A stretch of DNA of 64,000 bases from Lewinellaceae bacterium (lineage in GTDB: Bacteria; Bacteroidota; Bacteroidia; Chitinophagales; Saprospiraceae). A model generated the notes under the pieces. That model was given only the letters and a program-made list of their open reading frames with translations. It had not been told where the DNA came from and did no database searches. Below are positions 27,274 through 37,600 of the stretch, piece by piece; positions within the stretch are counted from its first letter, which is position 1, and the number at the start of each line of letters is the position of its first letter. The position numbers were made by a program, and so were the translations under genes. Where the stretch lies: assembly GCA_020636225.1 (NCBI GenBank), contig JACJYI010000002.1, forward strand, positions 62,001-126,000, in the 5' to 3' direction.

Positions 27274-28872
27274 CTATTCCCTGGGGAGAGCCTGAATGGC
27301 AGTGATATAGCGCTTGACCTCTTTTCTGACCTCTGGTGCCAGGATGATCGCCCCGATGATATTCGGGAAGACCATGGCAAAGATCATGGCATCCGAGAAA
27401 TCCACGACCGCACCAAGGCTGGCCGATGCCCCCACGACCACGAAAACAAGGAAGAGGCCCTTGTAGATCAGCTCGTTCCGGCGAGTCCGGCCAAAGAGAT
27501 ACAGCCATGATTGCAAGCCATAGTATGACCAGGAGATCATGGTCGAAAAGGCGAACAGCACCACCGCGATCGTCAGGACGTAACTGAAATGGGGGATGAC
27601 CGAATCAAAGGCCGTCGCGGTCAGGGTGGAGCCATTCAAGCCATCGCCGGCACCGTAAGTGACAAATCCACCATCAATATTGGTGATCACAATGACCAGC
27701 GCGGTCATCGTACACACCAGGATGGTGTCTATGAATGGTTCCATCAAGGCTACCATGCCTTCACTGGCCGGATATTTGGTCCGTACGGCCGAGTGCGCGA
27801 TCGCCGCAGAACCGACGCCGGCTTCATTGGAGAATGCCGCCCGACGGAACCCCTGGACCAGTACACCGACAAATCCCCCGGCAATGCCGATCGGTGTGAA
27901 CGCACCTTCCAGGATCAGACTGATGGCCGTCGGGATGTCATTGAACTTGGCCACCAGGATGATCAGGGCTGCGGCCACATAGATGCCCACCATGAACGGA
28001 ACGATCTTTTCCGTCCAGGCACCGATCCGTTTGATGCCGCCAATGATCACGATGCCGACCAGGATGGCAAAGAAGATCCCGATCAGAAATCCGGCTGAGC
28101 CGCTGTGGATATTGAAGGTGCCGGTCAGCATCTCGGCCGCCTGATTCGCCTGGAACATATTGCCCCCTCCGAAGGAGCCACCAACACACATGATGGCGAA
28201 GAATGCAGCAAAGAATTTGCCCAGGCCGGCCAGGTTGTAGTCGGCCAATCCTTTCTTCAAATAGTACATCGGTCCCCCGTATACTGTCCCATCCGGCCCG
28301 ATATCCCGATACTTGACACCGAGGGTGCATTCCGTGAACTTGGAGGCCATCCCCAGGAATCCGGCCAGGATCATCCAGAAGGTCGCTCCGGGCCCTCCGA
28401 TCGCGATGGCGATCGCGACACCGGCAATATTGCCCAACCCCACAGTGGCCGACAATGCAGCGGTCAGGGCCTGAAAATGACTGACCTCTCCGGTATGGCC
28501 TTCAATGCGGATGGTGTCCGGGTTGTCCCCATCGACGATGTTGAGGTCCGCCTTCAATACCTGCGTGGAGGGTCCTTCGATTCCGGCGTACTTGCCCCGG
28601 ATAATATTGATGGAAGTGCCGAGAAACCGAAGATTCGGAAAGCCGAAGTAAAAGGTAAAGTACCCGGCCCCGGCGATCAGGATGATCAGTACGATAGGAA
28701 CCGAAACTTCAGGGGTAAGAGAAATACTGTAGAAGACCACAGCGCTGATGGCATCCGTAGCCGGCTTGACCAGGTCATTGATCTTTTCGTCCAGCCCTTT
28801 GGCCATGGCCATTACAGGTAATAGGAGGGCAGACATGATCAGCCATACACTCCTGAAGCTTCTTGATTCCAT
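27274..28872 (-). CDS. Alanine/glycine:cation symporter (AGCS family)
   Basis: 532 residues from the ATG at 28872 (MESRSFRSVW), chosen because the longer frame back to 28980 adds 36 non-hydrophobic residues. AGCS signatures are present: GLGNIAGVAIAIAIGGPGA, FWMILAGFLGMASKFTECTL, and FSNEAGVGSAAIAHSAVRTK in the second half. About 10-11 membrane helices are visible, preceded by a short hydrophobic lead. The family imports alanine or glycine with sodium. The N-terminal region is somewhat longer than in the minimal family members, with an extra polar loop at about residues 105-130. Confidence 0.94.
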   Translation of the reverse strand: MESRSFRSVWLIMSALLLPVMAMAKGLDEKINDLVKPATDAISAVVFYSISLTPEVSVPIVLIILIAGAGYFTFYFGFPNLRFLGTSINIIRGKYAGIEGPSTQVLKADLNIVDGDNPDTIRIEGHTGEVSHFQALTAALSATVGLGNIAGVAIAIAIGGPGATFWMILAGFLGMASKFTECTLGVKYRDIGPDGTVYGGPMYYLKKGLADYNLAGLGKFFAAFFAIMCVGGSFGGGNMFQANQAAEMLTGTFNIHSGSAGFLIGIFFAILVGIVIIGGIKRIGAWTEKIVPFMVGIYVAAALIILVAKFNDIPTAISLILEGAFTPIGIAGGFVGVLVQGFRRAAFSNEAGVGSAAIAHSAVRTKYPASEGMVALMEPFIDTILVCTMTALVIVITNIDGGFVTYGAGDGLNGSTLTATAFDSVIPHFSYVLTIAVVLFAFSTMISWSYYGLQSWLYLFGRTRRNELIYKGLFLVFVVVGASASLGAVVDFSDAMIFAMVFPNIIGAIILAPEVRKEVKRYITAIQALPRE

Positions 28873-28999
28873 ACACTCGTGTTGATTTGGTTGAAAGGGA
28901 AAAGATACCGATTTCTCTGTATTCTGCAAGACATGCCCCGGGATGGCGAGGTCGTCATCGTCAGTTGCCCTTTCCCCCACGACTTAGGAAATGCACCGG

Positions 29000-30370
29000 T
29001 TATTCGGGTATGTTCATCCGGATTCGCCAATGATGCGGCAGCAGGTTATTTACCCTGCCTGGGACGAGTTTGCCCCATCCAATGCCGTGACCTCGCCAGG
29101 TAATCAGCCGAATCCCCGGTGATTCGCCGGATCGGGCAATCGTTTCCTTTTTCAGAAAGTTCAGGACCTCCTCCCGGGTCAGTTCGAGATGGGGGATACC
29201 GGGATGCAGTGCAGTGGACAAGGAGAGGGCATGGTCTGGCAGGAACAGGGTGCTCGTCTTGAATCGGCCCAGCTGGATTCCGGTCTGGATGTCCAGCGGG
29301 CTGTGGATGAGATCGAAGGCAGAGGACGCCATGTCAGCGGGAATTGCCTTCCAGAGCTGCTGTCGCGTCAGGTAGAATTCCATGTCATCCGCTTCCCTCA
29401 GCCACTCCCGCACCTGGACAGGGGCTGCCTGTCGCACGCCAATATGCGGATTGGGCCGCAAAGAAGGAGAGGCACCGACCGAAGGGCCATCATTTGTCGC
29501 TCCCTTCCGGACCATGCTCATGAATAGTCCTTCGCCGGCAATGTGATGCGGATAGCACCGATATCCCAGGTCGCTGCGGACGAGGCCCCATTCCGGGTCA
29601 AGATCGGGCAGGAGGAGGTCCATACCATATTGTATGACCAGTCGGGCGATCTGGTCTTCGTTTTCCTCCCGGTTGTAGGTGCACGTCGAATAGATCAGGA
29701 CGCCTCCCGGTTTGAGCAATTGGATGGCCGCATCCAGGATCTGATGCTGGCGATCAGCACAGCGGATCACCAGCTCGGGAGTCCACTGCTTGATAGCAAA
29801 CTCATCTTTTCGAAACATTCCCTCCCCCGAGCAGGGTGCATCCACCAGGATCACATCGAAGCGCCCCGGATGTGTCGCGGCCAGTTGGTCGGGGGCACAG
29901 CGGGCGACCATGACCCTGGGGTCACCCCAGCGCGTCAGGTTCTCGAACAGGATCGCATTGCGTTGGGGATGGATCTCATTGGCCACCAGGGTGTCGGTCG
30001 ATCCCATCAGGGAGAGCAGATGAGTAGCCTTTCCCCCCGGAGCGGCACAGAGATCCAGGATCGCGAATGGCTTCTCCGGTCGGTCAATGGTCTGGAAGAA
30101 AGCTTCCAGGATCATGGAGGAAGCCTCCTGGACATAATAGCATCCTGCGTGGTAAAGCGGCTCGAGAGTGAACACCGGGCGTTCGGCGAGATATCGTCCC
30201 AGTGGTGCCCATGGTATGGATTCACCCTGCTCTAGCGACGATTCGGTTTTTAGCGGGTGCAAACGGATCGAGGTGGGCGAAGGTGAGTGGCCAGCGTCTT
30301 GAAAAGCGGGATATTCCTCTCCCAGTTGTTGCCGCATTCGCTCGACAAACGCAGGTGGCCATTCGATCAT
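29000..30370 (-). CDS. RNA m5C methyltransferase, RsmF/NOL1-NOP2-Sun family
   Basis: 456 residues. The SAM-binding site is in AILDLCAAPGGKATHL. The two catalytic cysteine motifs are VDAPCSGEGMFRKDE and IYSTCTYNREENEDQIA, as in m5C methyltransferases. The C-terminal 160 residues resemble the RsmF-type PUA-like extension. RsmF methylates a cytosine of 16S rRNA; the exact target here is not proven. It starts 1 bp after the UbiD-family stop codon and is probably co-transcribed with it. Confidence 0.93.
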   Translation of the reverse strand: MIEWPPAFVERMRQQLGEEYPAFQDAGHSPSPTSIRLHPLKTESSLEQGESIPWAPLGRYLAERPVFTLEPLYHAGCYYVQEASSMILEAFFQTIDRPEKPFAILDLCAAPGGKATHLLSLMGSTDTLVANEIHPQRNAILFENLTRWGDPRVMVARCAPDQLAATHPGRFDVILVDAPCSGEGMFRKDEFAIKQWTPELVIRCADRQHQILDAAIQLLKPGGVLIYSTCTYNREENEDQIARLVIQYGMDLLLPDLDPEWGLVRSDLGYRCYPHHIAGEGLFMSMVRKGATNDGPSVGASPSLRPNPHIGVRQAAPVQVREWLREADDMEFYLTRQQLWKAIPADMASSAFDLIHSPLDIQTGIQLGRFKTSTLFLPDHALSLSTALHPGIPHLELTREEVLNFLKKETIARSGESPGIRLITWRGHGIGWGKLVPGRVNNLLPHHWRIRMNIPE

Positions 30371-30371
30371 C

Positions 30372-32204
30372 TCACGAAGATAATACCCCGGATAATGGTC
30401 CGCCTCGTTGGAAAAGGGTATCGACCTTCTTTTTCACCTCCGGGTCGGGGATCAGGGGCGGAGCATGGTGAGGTTTTGTCCGGGCATCCAGGATCAGTGG
30501 CCCTGTGCATCCCCAGTGCTTGAATTGATAGAATGACCGGACACCATGGATATCATGGGATGGATTGGTACGGGTGAAGGTCGTCCACAGGAAATTGGAC
30601 ATGTTCATGGCGGCGAATCCGGCATCATCCTGGAGGACGATCAGGGGATAGGACTCCAGTTGGAAGGAGGCCAGGGCGCTGCTGAGTTTCTCCAGTTGAA
30701 TCCTGGCTTCATCATATCCCGTGAACGGGACACCACTGAGCGCCAGGATACCCGGTCTGACCAATGCAAGTTGTTGCCACCCGTCAGGAAGAGTGATGGA
30801 TGGCACTTCCGTGCCCAGGGTGCGGACCACCTGTCCCCGGCAGGCCATCACCACCTTGGACCCTGCATTCCACCCGGAACCGGAATAGTCGAGGGTGTCC
30901 ATGGTGGTCTGGGTCTGAAAATGCAGATCGCGTTCCCATCGGATGCGTTCCAGCACATGGCTGAAGAAGGCGGGGATATCGTGGGCGTCCAGCTGCGGAT
31001 GGTCAGAGCCGTCGGCAATGATCAGGAATTTGGCCAGGGTGGTCTGGCCCTTGCCGAGCAGGTGATTGGCCTGGGTGAGGATCTCCTCCGGCACCGGCTC
31101 GCGGAAGGGCATGTATCGTTCCGAACCGACCGCCAGCAGGAGCGGGTGAACTCCTGAGTCGTCAACAGCATGGACATCCCGAATGCCCGGGAATTCACTG
31201 GGCAGCAGATCACCGACCAGGTCGTGGATCAGCCGCCCGAAGATCGAATCCTCCTGTGGCGGGCGCCCGACGACGGTGAAGTGCCAGATGGCATCCTTGC
31301 GATGGTAGACGTTCTCCACCTCCATGACCGGAAAATCATGGCGAAGGCTGTAATATCCCAAATGGTCTCCGAAAGGTCCTTCCGGCTTGAGCAGGTCCTT
31401 CCTGATCGTACCGGTGATACAGAAGTCGGCCTCGTTGGCGATGAAATGACCATTCCGGAAGTGATAGGGAAACCGGTGACCATTGAGCATGCCGGCAAAG
31501 GTGAGTTCAGACAATCCTTCCGGCAGGGGCATGATCGCCGAGAATGCATTGGCTGGAGGCCCGCCGATGCAGATGGTTGCCCGGAAGGGTTCATCTGACC
31601 GATTATATGCCGTATGATGGACCCCGATGCCCCGGTGCAATTGGTAGTGCATGCCCACTTCCCGGTTCAGGTCGTAGTCATTGCCACTGAGCTGGATCCG
31701 GTACATGCCCACATTGGAGGACATGATCCGGCGACTGCCAGGAGGCAGGGTCACGACCTGCGGCAAGGTCACGAAGGCGCCTCCATCATCAGGCCAGCTT
31801 TTCACAAGCGGGAGCTGGTCGATTCGCGTGGTGCCATACAGGACCGGTGCATGCCGCCGATGTCGTGGCAATCCGTGCAAGGCTGCAAAGGGGGCCTGAC
31901 GAAATCGCCAGGGATGACGCAGGATGGCCATCGGGTCCCCTTTCAGCCGGACGACCTGCTCGACCAGAGGAAGGGTGTCGCGAAACAGGTACCGCGCCCG
32001 TTCATATGTGCCATACAGATTGGAGAGGGCAGGGAAGGGTGACCCCTTGACCCGGGTGAACAGCAAGGCCGGACCGTCGGCCTCCTGGACCCGGCGATGG
32101 ATTTCCGCCATTTCCAGGTCGGCATCCACAGGATGGTCGATACGGACCAGTTGTCCGGTACGTTCAAGGTCGGATGCCGCCTGGGCAAGACTTCTGTAAG
32201 CCAT
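30372..32204 (-). CDS. UbiD-family decarboxylase
   Basis: 610 residues, full length for the longer UbiD/menaquinone-type family. Typical segments are SSNVGMYRIQL, GVHHTAYNRSDEPFRATICIGGPPA, NEADFCITGTI and PFGDHLGYYS (a metal/prFMN-site region). UbiD enzymes decarboxylate aromatic or unsaturated acids using prenylated FMN; in Bacteroidota members serve menaquinone routes, but the substrate cannot be fixed from sequence. The prFMN synthase UbiX is not in the window. It is the first gene of a pair with the m5C methyltransferase and diverges from thyA. Confidence 0.9.
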   Translation of the reverse strand: MAYRSLAQAASDLERTGQLVRIDHPVDADLEMAEIHRRVQEADGPALLFTRVKGSPFPALSNLYGTYERARYLFRDTLPLVEQVVRLKGDPMAILRHPWRFRQAPFAALHGLPRHRRHAPVLYGTTRIDQLPLVKSWPDDGGAFVTLPQVVTLPPGSRRIMSSNVGMYRIQLSGNDYDLNREVGMHYQLHRGIGVHHTAYNRSDEPFRATICIGGPPANAFSAIMPLPEGLSELTFAGMLNGHRFPYHFRNGHFIANEADFCITGTIRKDLLKPEGPFGDHLGYYSLRHDFPVMEVENVYHRKDAIWHFTVVGRPPQEDSIFGRLIHDLVGDLLPSEFPGIRDVHAVDDSGVHPLLLAVGSERYMPFREPVPEEILTQANHLLGKGQTTLAKFLIIADGSDHPQLDAHDIPAFFSHVLERIRWERDLHFQTQTTMDTLDYSGSGWNAGSKVVMACRGQVVRTLGTEVPSITLPDGWQQLALVRPGILALSGVPFTGYDEARIQLEKLSSALASFQLESYPLIVLQDDAGFAAMNMSNFLWTTFTRTNPSHDIHGVRSFYQFKHWGCTGPLILDARTKPHHAPPLIPDPEVKKKVDTLFQRGGPLSGVLSS

Positions 32205-32226
32205 GTCAATTCACTTTGGAACCCAA

Positions 32227-32257
32227 CAAAGATATTCATCATGAGTTCGTAGATTTG
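32227..32257. promoter_or_regulatory. Divergent -7-like boxes between the ubiD-type gene and thyA
   Basis: On the - strand TATCTTTG (32227-32234, read as CAAAGATA on +) lies 22 bp before the UbiD-family start. On the + strand TAGATTTG (32250-32257) lies 14 bp before thyA. Both fit TAnnTTTG. Neither has a clear TTTG at the standard distance, so these are partial matches. Confidence 0.45.
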
Positions 32258-32271
32258 CCCGCAACCGAACA

Positions 32272-33066
32272 ATGAAGCAGTATCACGATCTCCTTCGCCA
32301 TATTCTGGACACTGGTGTGGATAAATCCGACCGGACGGGGACCGGTACCCGCAGTGTCTTTGGATACCAGATGCACTTCGATCTCTCCGAAGGCTTTCCC
32401 ATGGTGACGACGAAGAAATTGCATCTGAAATCCATCATCTATGAACTGCTCTGGTTCCTGAACGGGGATACCAATGTGCGGTACCTGCAGGAGCACGGAG
32501 TCCGGATCTGGAATGAATGGGCTGACGAACATGGCGACCTTGGGCCGGTCTATGGAAAACAATGGCGTTCATGGGAAGGCGCCGATGGGCAGACCCATGA
32601 CCAGATCCAGACGGCCATTGACCTGATCCGGCATCAGCCGGACTCCCGGCGGATCATCGTGTCTGCCTGGAATGTAGGCGACCTGCAGGAGATGGCCCTC
32701 AGCCCCTGCCATTGCCTGTTCCAATTTTATGTGAGCGAGGGACGGTTGTCCTGTCAGCTGTACCAGCGTTCAGCGGATGTCTTTCTCGGTGTCCCCTTCA
32801 ATATCGCCTCCTATGCCTTGCTGACCATGATGATGGCTCAGGTCTGTGGTTTGAAACCGGGAACATTCGTCCATACGTTTGGCGATGTCCATCTCTATGC
32901 CAATCATATGGACCAGGCACGCTTGCAGCTGACCCGTGATATCCGGCCGCTGCCGACCATGAAGATCAACCCTGAACGGAACGATATTTTTTCATTTGAA
33001 TTCGATGATTTTACGCTGCTGAACTACGATCCGCATCCCCATATTCGCGCCGAAGTCGCCGTATGA
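32272..33066 (+). CDS. thyA: Thymidylate synthase
   Basis: 264 residues, the same length as E. coli ThyA. The catalytic Cys146 sits in LSPCHCLFQFYV. The dUMP-binding arginines (RRIIVSAWNVGD) and the cofactor-side motif LPTMKINP are present, as are SDRTGTGTRSVFG and YGKQWRSW. It converts dUMP to dTMP using methylene-tetrahydrofolate in the cytoplasm. It is transcribed alone ahead of the respiratory cluster; an inverted repeat follows its stop codon. Confidence 0.98.
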   Translation: MKQYHDLLRHILDTGVDKSDRTGTGTRSVFGYQMHFDLSEGFPMVTTKKLHLKSIIYELLWFLNGDTNVRYLQEHGVRIWNEWADEHGDLGPVYGKQWRSWEGADGQTHDQIQTAIDLIRHQPDSRRIIVSAWNVGDLQEMALSPCHCLFQFYVSEGRLSCQLYQRSADVFLGVPFNIASYALLTMMMAQVCGLKPGTFVHTFGDVHLYANHMDQARLQLTRDIRPLPTMKINPERNDIFSFEFDDFTLLNYDPHPHIRAEVAV

Positions 33067-33067
33067 T

Positions 33068-33088
33068 TATTTAGATGAAATCTAAATA
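33068..33088. other. Perfect 9-bp inverted repeat after thyA
   Basis: TATTTAGAT (33068-33076), loop GAA, ATCTAAATA (33080-33088), starting 2 bp after the thyA stop. It is AT-rich with no T run after it, so it is either a weak terminator or RNA 3'-end stabiliser, or an operator for the act promoter 20 bp downstream. Confidence 0.55.
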
Positions 33089-33110
33089 GAATGCTCCTAC
33101 CATGTTTTGA

Positions 33111-33141
33111 TTGGTGCTGCTTGGGCCGGATTGTATTTTTG
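33111..33141 (+). promoter_or_regulatory. Candidate promoter of the act-cox respiratory cluster
   Basis: TATTTTTG (33134-33141) fits the TAnnTTTG -7 box. TTG at 33111-33113 lies 20 bp upstream of it, inside TTTTGATTGG. The first gene starts 29 bp further on. It is the only good -7 match in the gap between thyA and actA. Confidence 0.5.
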
Positions 33142-33170
33142 CCGTGACATTAAAATGACAATTCCCTCGT

Positions 33171-34577
33171 ATGGTGAATAAGCAACTGATTATCAGCTCA
33201 CTGCTTTCCTTGGTCTTCGTTTTGACCGCGTTCGTCGTCTCTGCAGAAGTGTCTGTCGATGCAGGAAAGCAGCTCTTCAAAGCCAACTGTGCCCAGTGTC
33301 ACAACCGGAACATGAAGGATAATTTGACCGGTCCCGCGCTTGGGGGCGTTCAGGAACGGTGGGCAGGACGGGAAGAATTGTTATACGGCTGGATCCGGAA
33401 CAGCCAGTCTGTGATCGCCAGTGGAGATCCCTACGCGGTCGACTTGTACAATACCTGGAACAAGGTATTGATGAATCCATTCCCCAACCTGACCGACGAT
33501 GAGATCGGCTCTATCCTGGCCTATGTCGACGCTGTCTACACGGGTACCGAAGGTGGTGCCGCAGCGGCAGGTCCGGTGGCGGTCGTAGAACAACCCAAGA
33601 CCAACTATACCCTGATCTATGGCGTGCTGGCATTGCTTCTGGCGCTGATTGCCCTTATTCTGGCGCGCATCGTCGGCAACCTGGACCATATGAACAAAGT
33701 GGCTGGCGGCGACCTGGATGCACCACGCCCTTCCTTCCGGGAGATCCTGACCTCCAAGTCCGTGATTGCCTTCGTCATTTTTGCGCTGATCGTGCTGGGA
33801 GGCTATACCACGGTGAACAATGCGATCTCCTTCGGGCGTCAGCAGAACTATCAGCCTGAGCAACCCATCAAATTCTCACACGTCACCCATGCCGGTGTCC
33901 ATAAGATCGATTGCCAGTACTGTCATGACGGAGCGCGTCGAAGCAAGCACAGTGTGATCCCCGCTGCCAATACCTGCATGAACTGTCACAAGGCCATTAA
34001 GAAGGGATCTACCTATGGCACGGCAGAACTGACCAAGATCTTTGCATCCGTAGGGTATGATCCTACCACCGACAAGTACATCGAGAATTATGACGCGATG
34101 TCAACGGAGGAGATTGAAGCGATCTACAAGAAATGGATCACGGACAATTACATCGCCGACAAGGAACTGGCCACATTGGATGCCAAGGGCGAGAAGGCCG
34201 TGAAGGATCAGTGGAACAATCTTGTCGCTTCCCTGACGAGTGAGAACGATCCGAAGATCGGTGGTCCGATCGAGTGGAATCGGATCCACAACCTTCCGGA
34301 CCATGTCTACTTCAACCATGCCCAGCACGTGACCATCGGGAAAGTGGACTGCCAGCAGTGTCATGGCAAAGTAGAGGAGATGGAGGTCGTCCGGCAATAC
34401 GCCACCCTGAGCATGGGTTGGTGTATCAATTGCCATCGGGAGACAGAGGTCAAATTCAACGACAACGAATATTACAAATCGTATGAGAAATACCACCAGG
34501 AACTGGCTTCCGGCAAGCGGGAGAAGGTCACGGTGGAAGATATTGGAGGTACCGAATGCCAAAAATGTCATTATTGA
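33171..34577 (+). CDS. actA: ActA: multiheme cytochrome c subunit of alternative complex III
   Basis: 468 residues. A signal/anchor helix (about 5-24) is followed by a monoheme class I cytochrome c domain (C40-x2-C43-H44 in NCAQCHN), two membrane helices (about 147-166 and 197-218), then a periplasmic c3-type domain with five CxxCH sites (CQYCH, CMNCH, CQQCH, CINCH, CQKCH). That gives six heme sites in all. ActA passes electrons from the ActB/ActC core of the menaquinol:cytochrome c oxidoreductase to its cytochrome acceptor. It is the first gene of the cluster. Confidence 0.93.
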   Translation: MVNKQLIISSLLSLVFVLTAFVVSAEVSVDAGKQLFKANCAQCHNRNMKDNLTGPALGGVQERWAGREELLYGWIRNSQSVIASGDPYAVDLYNTWNKVLMNPFPNLTDDEIGSILAYVDAVYTGTEGGAAAAGPVAVVEQPKTNYTLIYGVLALLLALIALILARIVGNLDHMNKVAGGDLDAPRPSFREILTSKSVIAFVIFALIVLGGYTTVNNAISFGRQQNYQPEQPIKFSHVTHAGVHKIDCQYCHDGARRSKHSVIPAANTCMNCHKAIKKGSTYGTAELTKIFASVGYDPTTDKYIENYDAMSTEEIEAIYKKWITDNYIADKELATLDAKGEKAVKDQWNNLVASLTSENDPKIGGPIEWNRIHNLPDHVYFNHAQHVTIGKVDCQQCHGKVEEMEVVRQYATLSMGWCINCHRETEVKFNDNEYYKSYEKYHQELASGKREKVTVEDIGGTECQKCHY

Positions 34578-34617
34578 TTTCCCTCATCCGTTACGCCAAA
34601 TCAGCTAATCACCTTCT

Positions 34618-37600
34618 ATGAAGCAGCCTAGTAAGGAAATGTGGGTTAGTGCTCAGGATCTCCGGAATGATCCGGAGCTTCTCGCTGCCGCCAACCGCGA
34701 ATTTCCAGAATCCTCCATCGTCGAAGATCTCGGCAAGGAAGGGACCATGGACCGACTGGAGTCCTCCCGTCGTGATTTTCTCAAGTTTCTCGGATTCAGC
34801 CTGGGTGCCGCTACAGTGGCCGCCAGCTGCGAGATTCCGGTGAAGAAGGCCATTCCCTACGTTATCAAGCCGGATAGTATCGTCCCTGGAGTAGCCAATT
34901 ACTACGCCAGTGCTTACGTTGACGGTGGTGACTTTCTTTCTGTTCTGGTGAAGACCCGTGAAGGTCGTCCGATCAAGATCGAGGGAAATGCCCTTTCCCC
35001 CATGACGAAAGGAGGGACCAGCGCAAGGGCACAGGCCAGTGTACTGAGCCTCTATGATACGAGTCGCCTCCAGTCTCCGGGATCGGTCACTGATGGACAG
35101 GTGACTCCTATGAGCTGGGAGGATCTGGACAAAGCGGTGATGGCCGGTCTGGCTACCGGCGGTTCGATCCGCATGGTATCCCGCACCATCCTCAGCCCGA
35201 CTGCCAAAGCTGCTATTGCAGCCTTCAGGGAAAAATATCCCAACGCCTCCCTCGTCCAATATGATCCGGTGTCCTGCGCTGCTTTGCTGGATGCACAGGA
35301 AATGAGCTATGGTGTTCGCGCGGTACCTTCCTATCATTTTGACAAGGCGGATGTGATTGTCAGCTTTGATGCTGATTTCCTCGGCACCTGGATCTCTCCC
35401 GTCGAATATGCCAAGGCATACAGTACCGGAAGAAAGATCAGTGATGTGAAATCGGCCCGGATGTCCCGCCATTACCAGGTGGAGAGCTTCATGTCGCTCA
35501 CCGGGTCCAATGCCGACCATCGGGTCATGGTCAAGCCATCCGAGCAGGGTGCGGCCATTGCGACATTATATAATGCCATTGCCAGTGCCAAGGGCGCATC
35601 GACCGTTACGGCTCCGGCACTGAACGACAAGGCAAAAAAGGCCCTGGCCAATGTGGCGAAGGACCTGCTGAATGCCCAGGGAAAGAGCCTGGTCGTCACT
35701 GGAGTCAATAATCTTGCTGAACAGGTACTGGTGGCCAAGATGAATGCCCTTCTGGGGAATGACGGTGCCACCGTGACGTTCAATGATCATAGTTATCAGC
35801 GTCAGGGAGATGATAAAGCCCTTGCGGGCCTGATCCAGGAAATGAATGCCGGCAGTGTCGGTACGCTGATGGTCCTGGATGGCAACCCGGCCTTTGACAA
35901 TGCGCAAGGCAAAGCCTTTATGGAAGCAATGGCCAAGGTGCCGACGCGGATTGCTTTCGGCGGTACCCTGGATGAAACAGGAGCAGCCTGTACGCATGTT
36001 GCCCCGACGACGCACCTCCTGGAAAGTTGGGGTGATGCCCAGCCCAAGGCGGATCAGGTGTATCTGATTCAACCTACGATCGCCCCGCTGTTTCCTGTCC
36101 GTCAGTGGGAGGAAAGCCTGCTTCGCTGGGCTCAGAGTCCAGAACTTGACACGACGTCGGACCAGCCTTATTATGAGTTCCTCAAAAAGAACTGGGAGCG
36201 GACCTTCAGTTCTGGTGCATCCAGTTTCACTTCTTTTTGGGAAAGTACGCTTCACGACGGGCTATTGACCCTTCCGGGATCAGCAGCAGGTGGGACCAAC
36301 AATGCAGATGTCTCCTCGGTAGCATCTTCGCTGACCAAGCCATCCACGGCTGATGAGATTGTCTTCTTCGAATCGGTCAACATGGGTGCAGGTCAACATG
36401 CCGGCAACCCCTGGTTGCAGGAGATGCCCGACCCTATCACACGCTGCGTATGGGGCAACTACCTGTATGTGCCCATTGGTTGGGATGGTGGAAATGACTA
36501 CACGTTCTTCCAGGGATTGGAAGACGGTGACCGGGTCAATCTGGAGATCGATGGCCAGTCTGTAGAGGTTACCGTGGTACATCAGTTCGGTCTGATGCCT
36601 GGAACCTTTGCGATCGCGCAGGGTTATGGCCGAAAGGTGGTCGGAAAGGCGGGCCGGAATATCGGCAGTGACGTACAGGGTTTCCTGAATACCAATCCGG
36701 CAGGTTATGCCTCATCTATGGCCTCCGGCGTGACCATTTCGTCAAGGGTGGGTCGCGATAAGGAATTCGCCTGTGTCCAGCACCACCATACCATGGGTGT
36801 GACCGGTGCTGACCCGTCAACAGGCAAGACCATCAATGTGGATGAAAAGACCGTGGCGACGATTGGTGCCGGATTCCAGGGATCCCTGGTCGATCGTTCA
36901 ATCATCTTCCGTGGCAATCTGGCTGAGCTTGAACAACTGGAGGAGAAGATCCACCACAAGCGCGAGGAGTTCCAGGCCCTGAATGACAAGGGGCTGTATC
37001 CCAGCTATGACGATGTCTACAAGATGGGTCACCATTGGGGCATGCATATCGATCTGAATGCCTGCATCGGTTGTGGCGCATGTACGGTGGCCTGTATGGC
37101 CGAGAACAACGTTCCGGTCGTGGGGAAACGGGAAGTATTCCGTCACCACGAGATGGCCTGGTTGCGCATTGACCGGTATTTCTATGGCGAGATGGAGAAC
37201 CCCAATGTGGTCTATCAGCCCATGATGTGTCAGCACTGTGACAATGCTCCATGTGAGAACGTTTGTCCGGTTTCTGCAACGAACCACAGCTCGGAAGGTC
37301 TCAACCAGATGGCATACAACCGTTGTATCGGCACCCGTTACTGTGCGAACAACTGCCCCTACAAGGTGCGTCGCTTCAACTGGTTGGATTATACGACGGC
37401 TGACTTGTTCCCTGCCAACGAACCACGCCTGAACGGGGAAGAAATGCCATTTGGTGCAGACAACCTGACACGGATGGTCCTGAATCCGGATGTAACGGTT
37501 CGTGCTCGTGGTGTCATGGAGAAGTGCAGTTTCTGCGTTCAGCGGATCCAGGAAGGAAAACTCACCGCCAAGAAGGAGGGCAGGGCTCTCCGGGATGGCG

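Noticed and set aside
28873..28980. Upstream in-frame start for the symporter at 28980
   Set aside because: The added 36 residues are polar and unlike a leader; the ATG at 28872 opens a hydrophobic lead.
28873..28999. Possible riboswitch before the alanine symporter
   Set aside because: Only 127 bp with no strong paired elements or known aptamer pattern visible.
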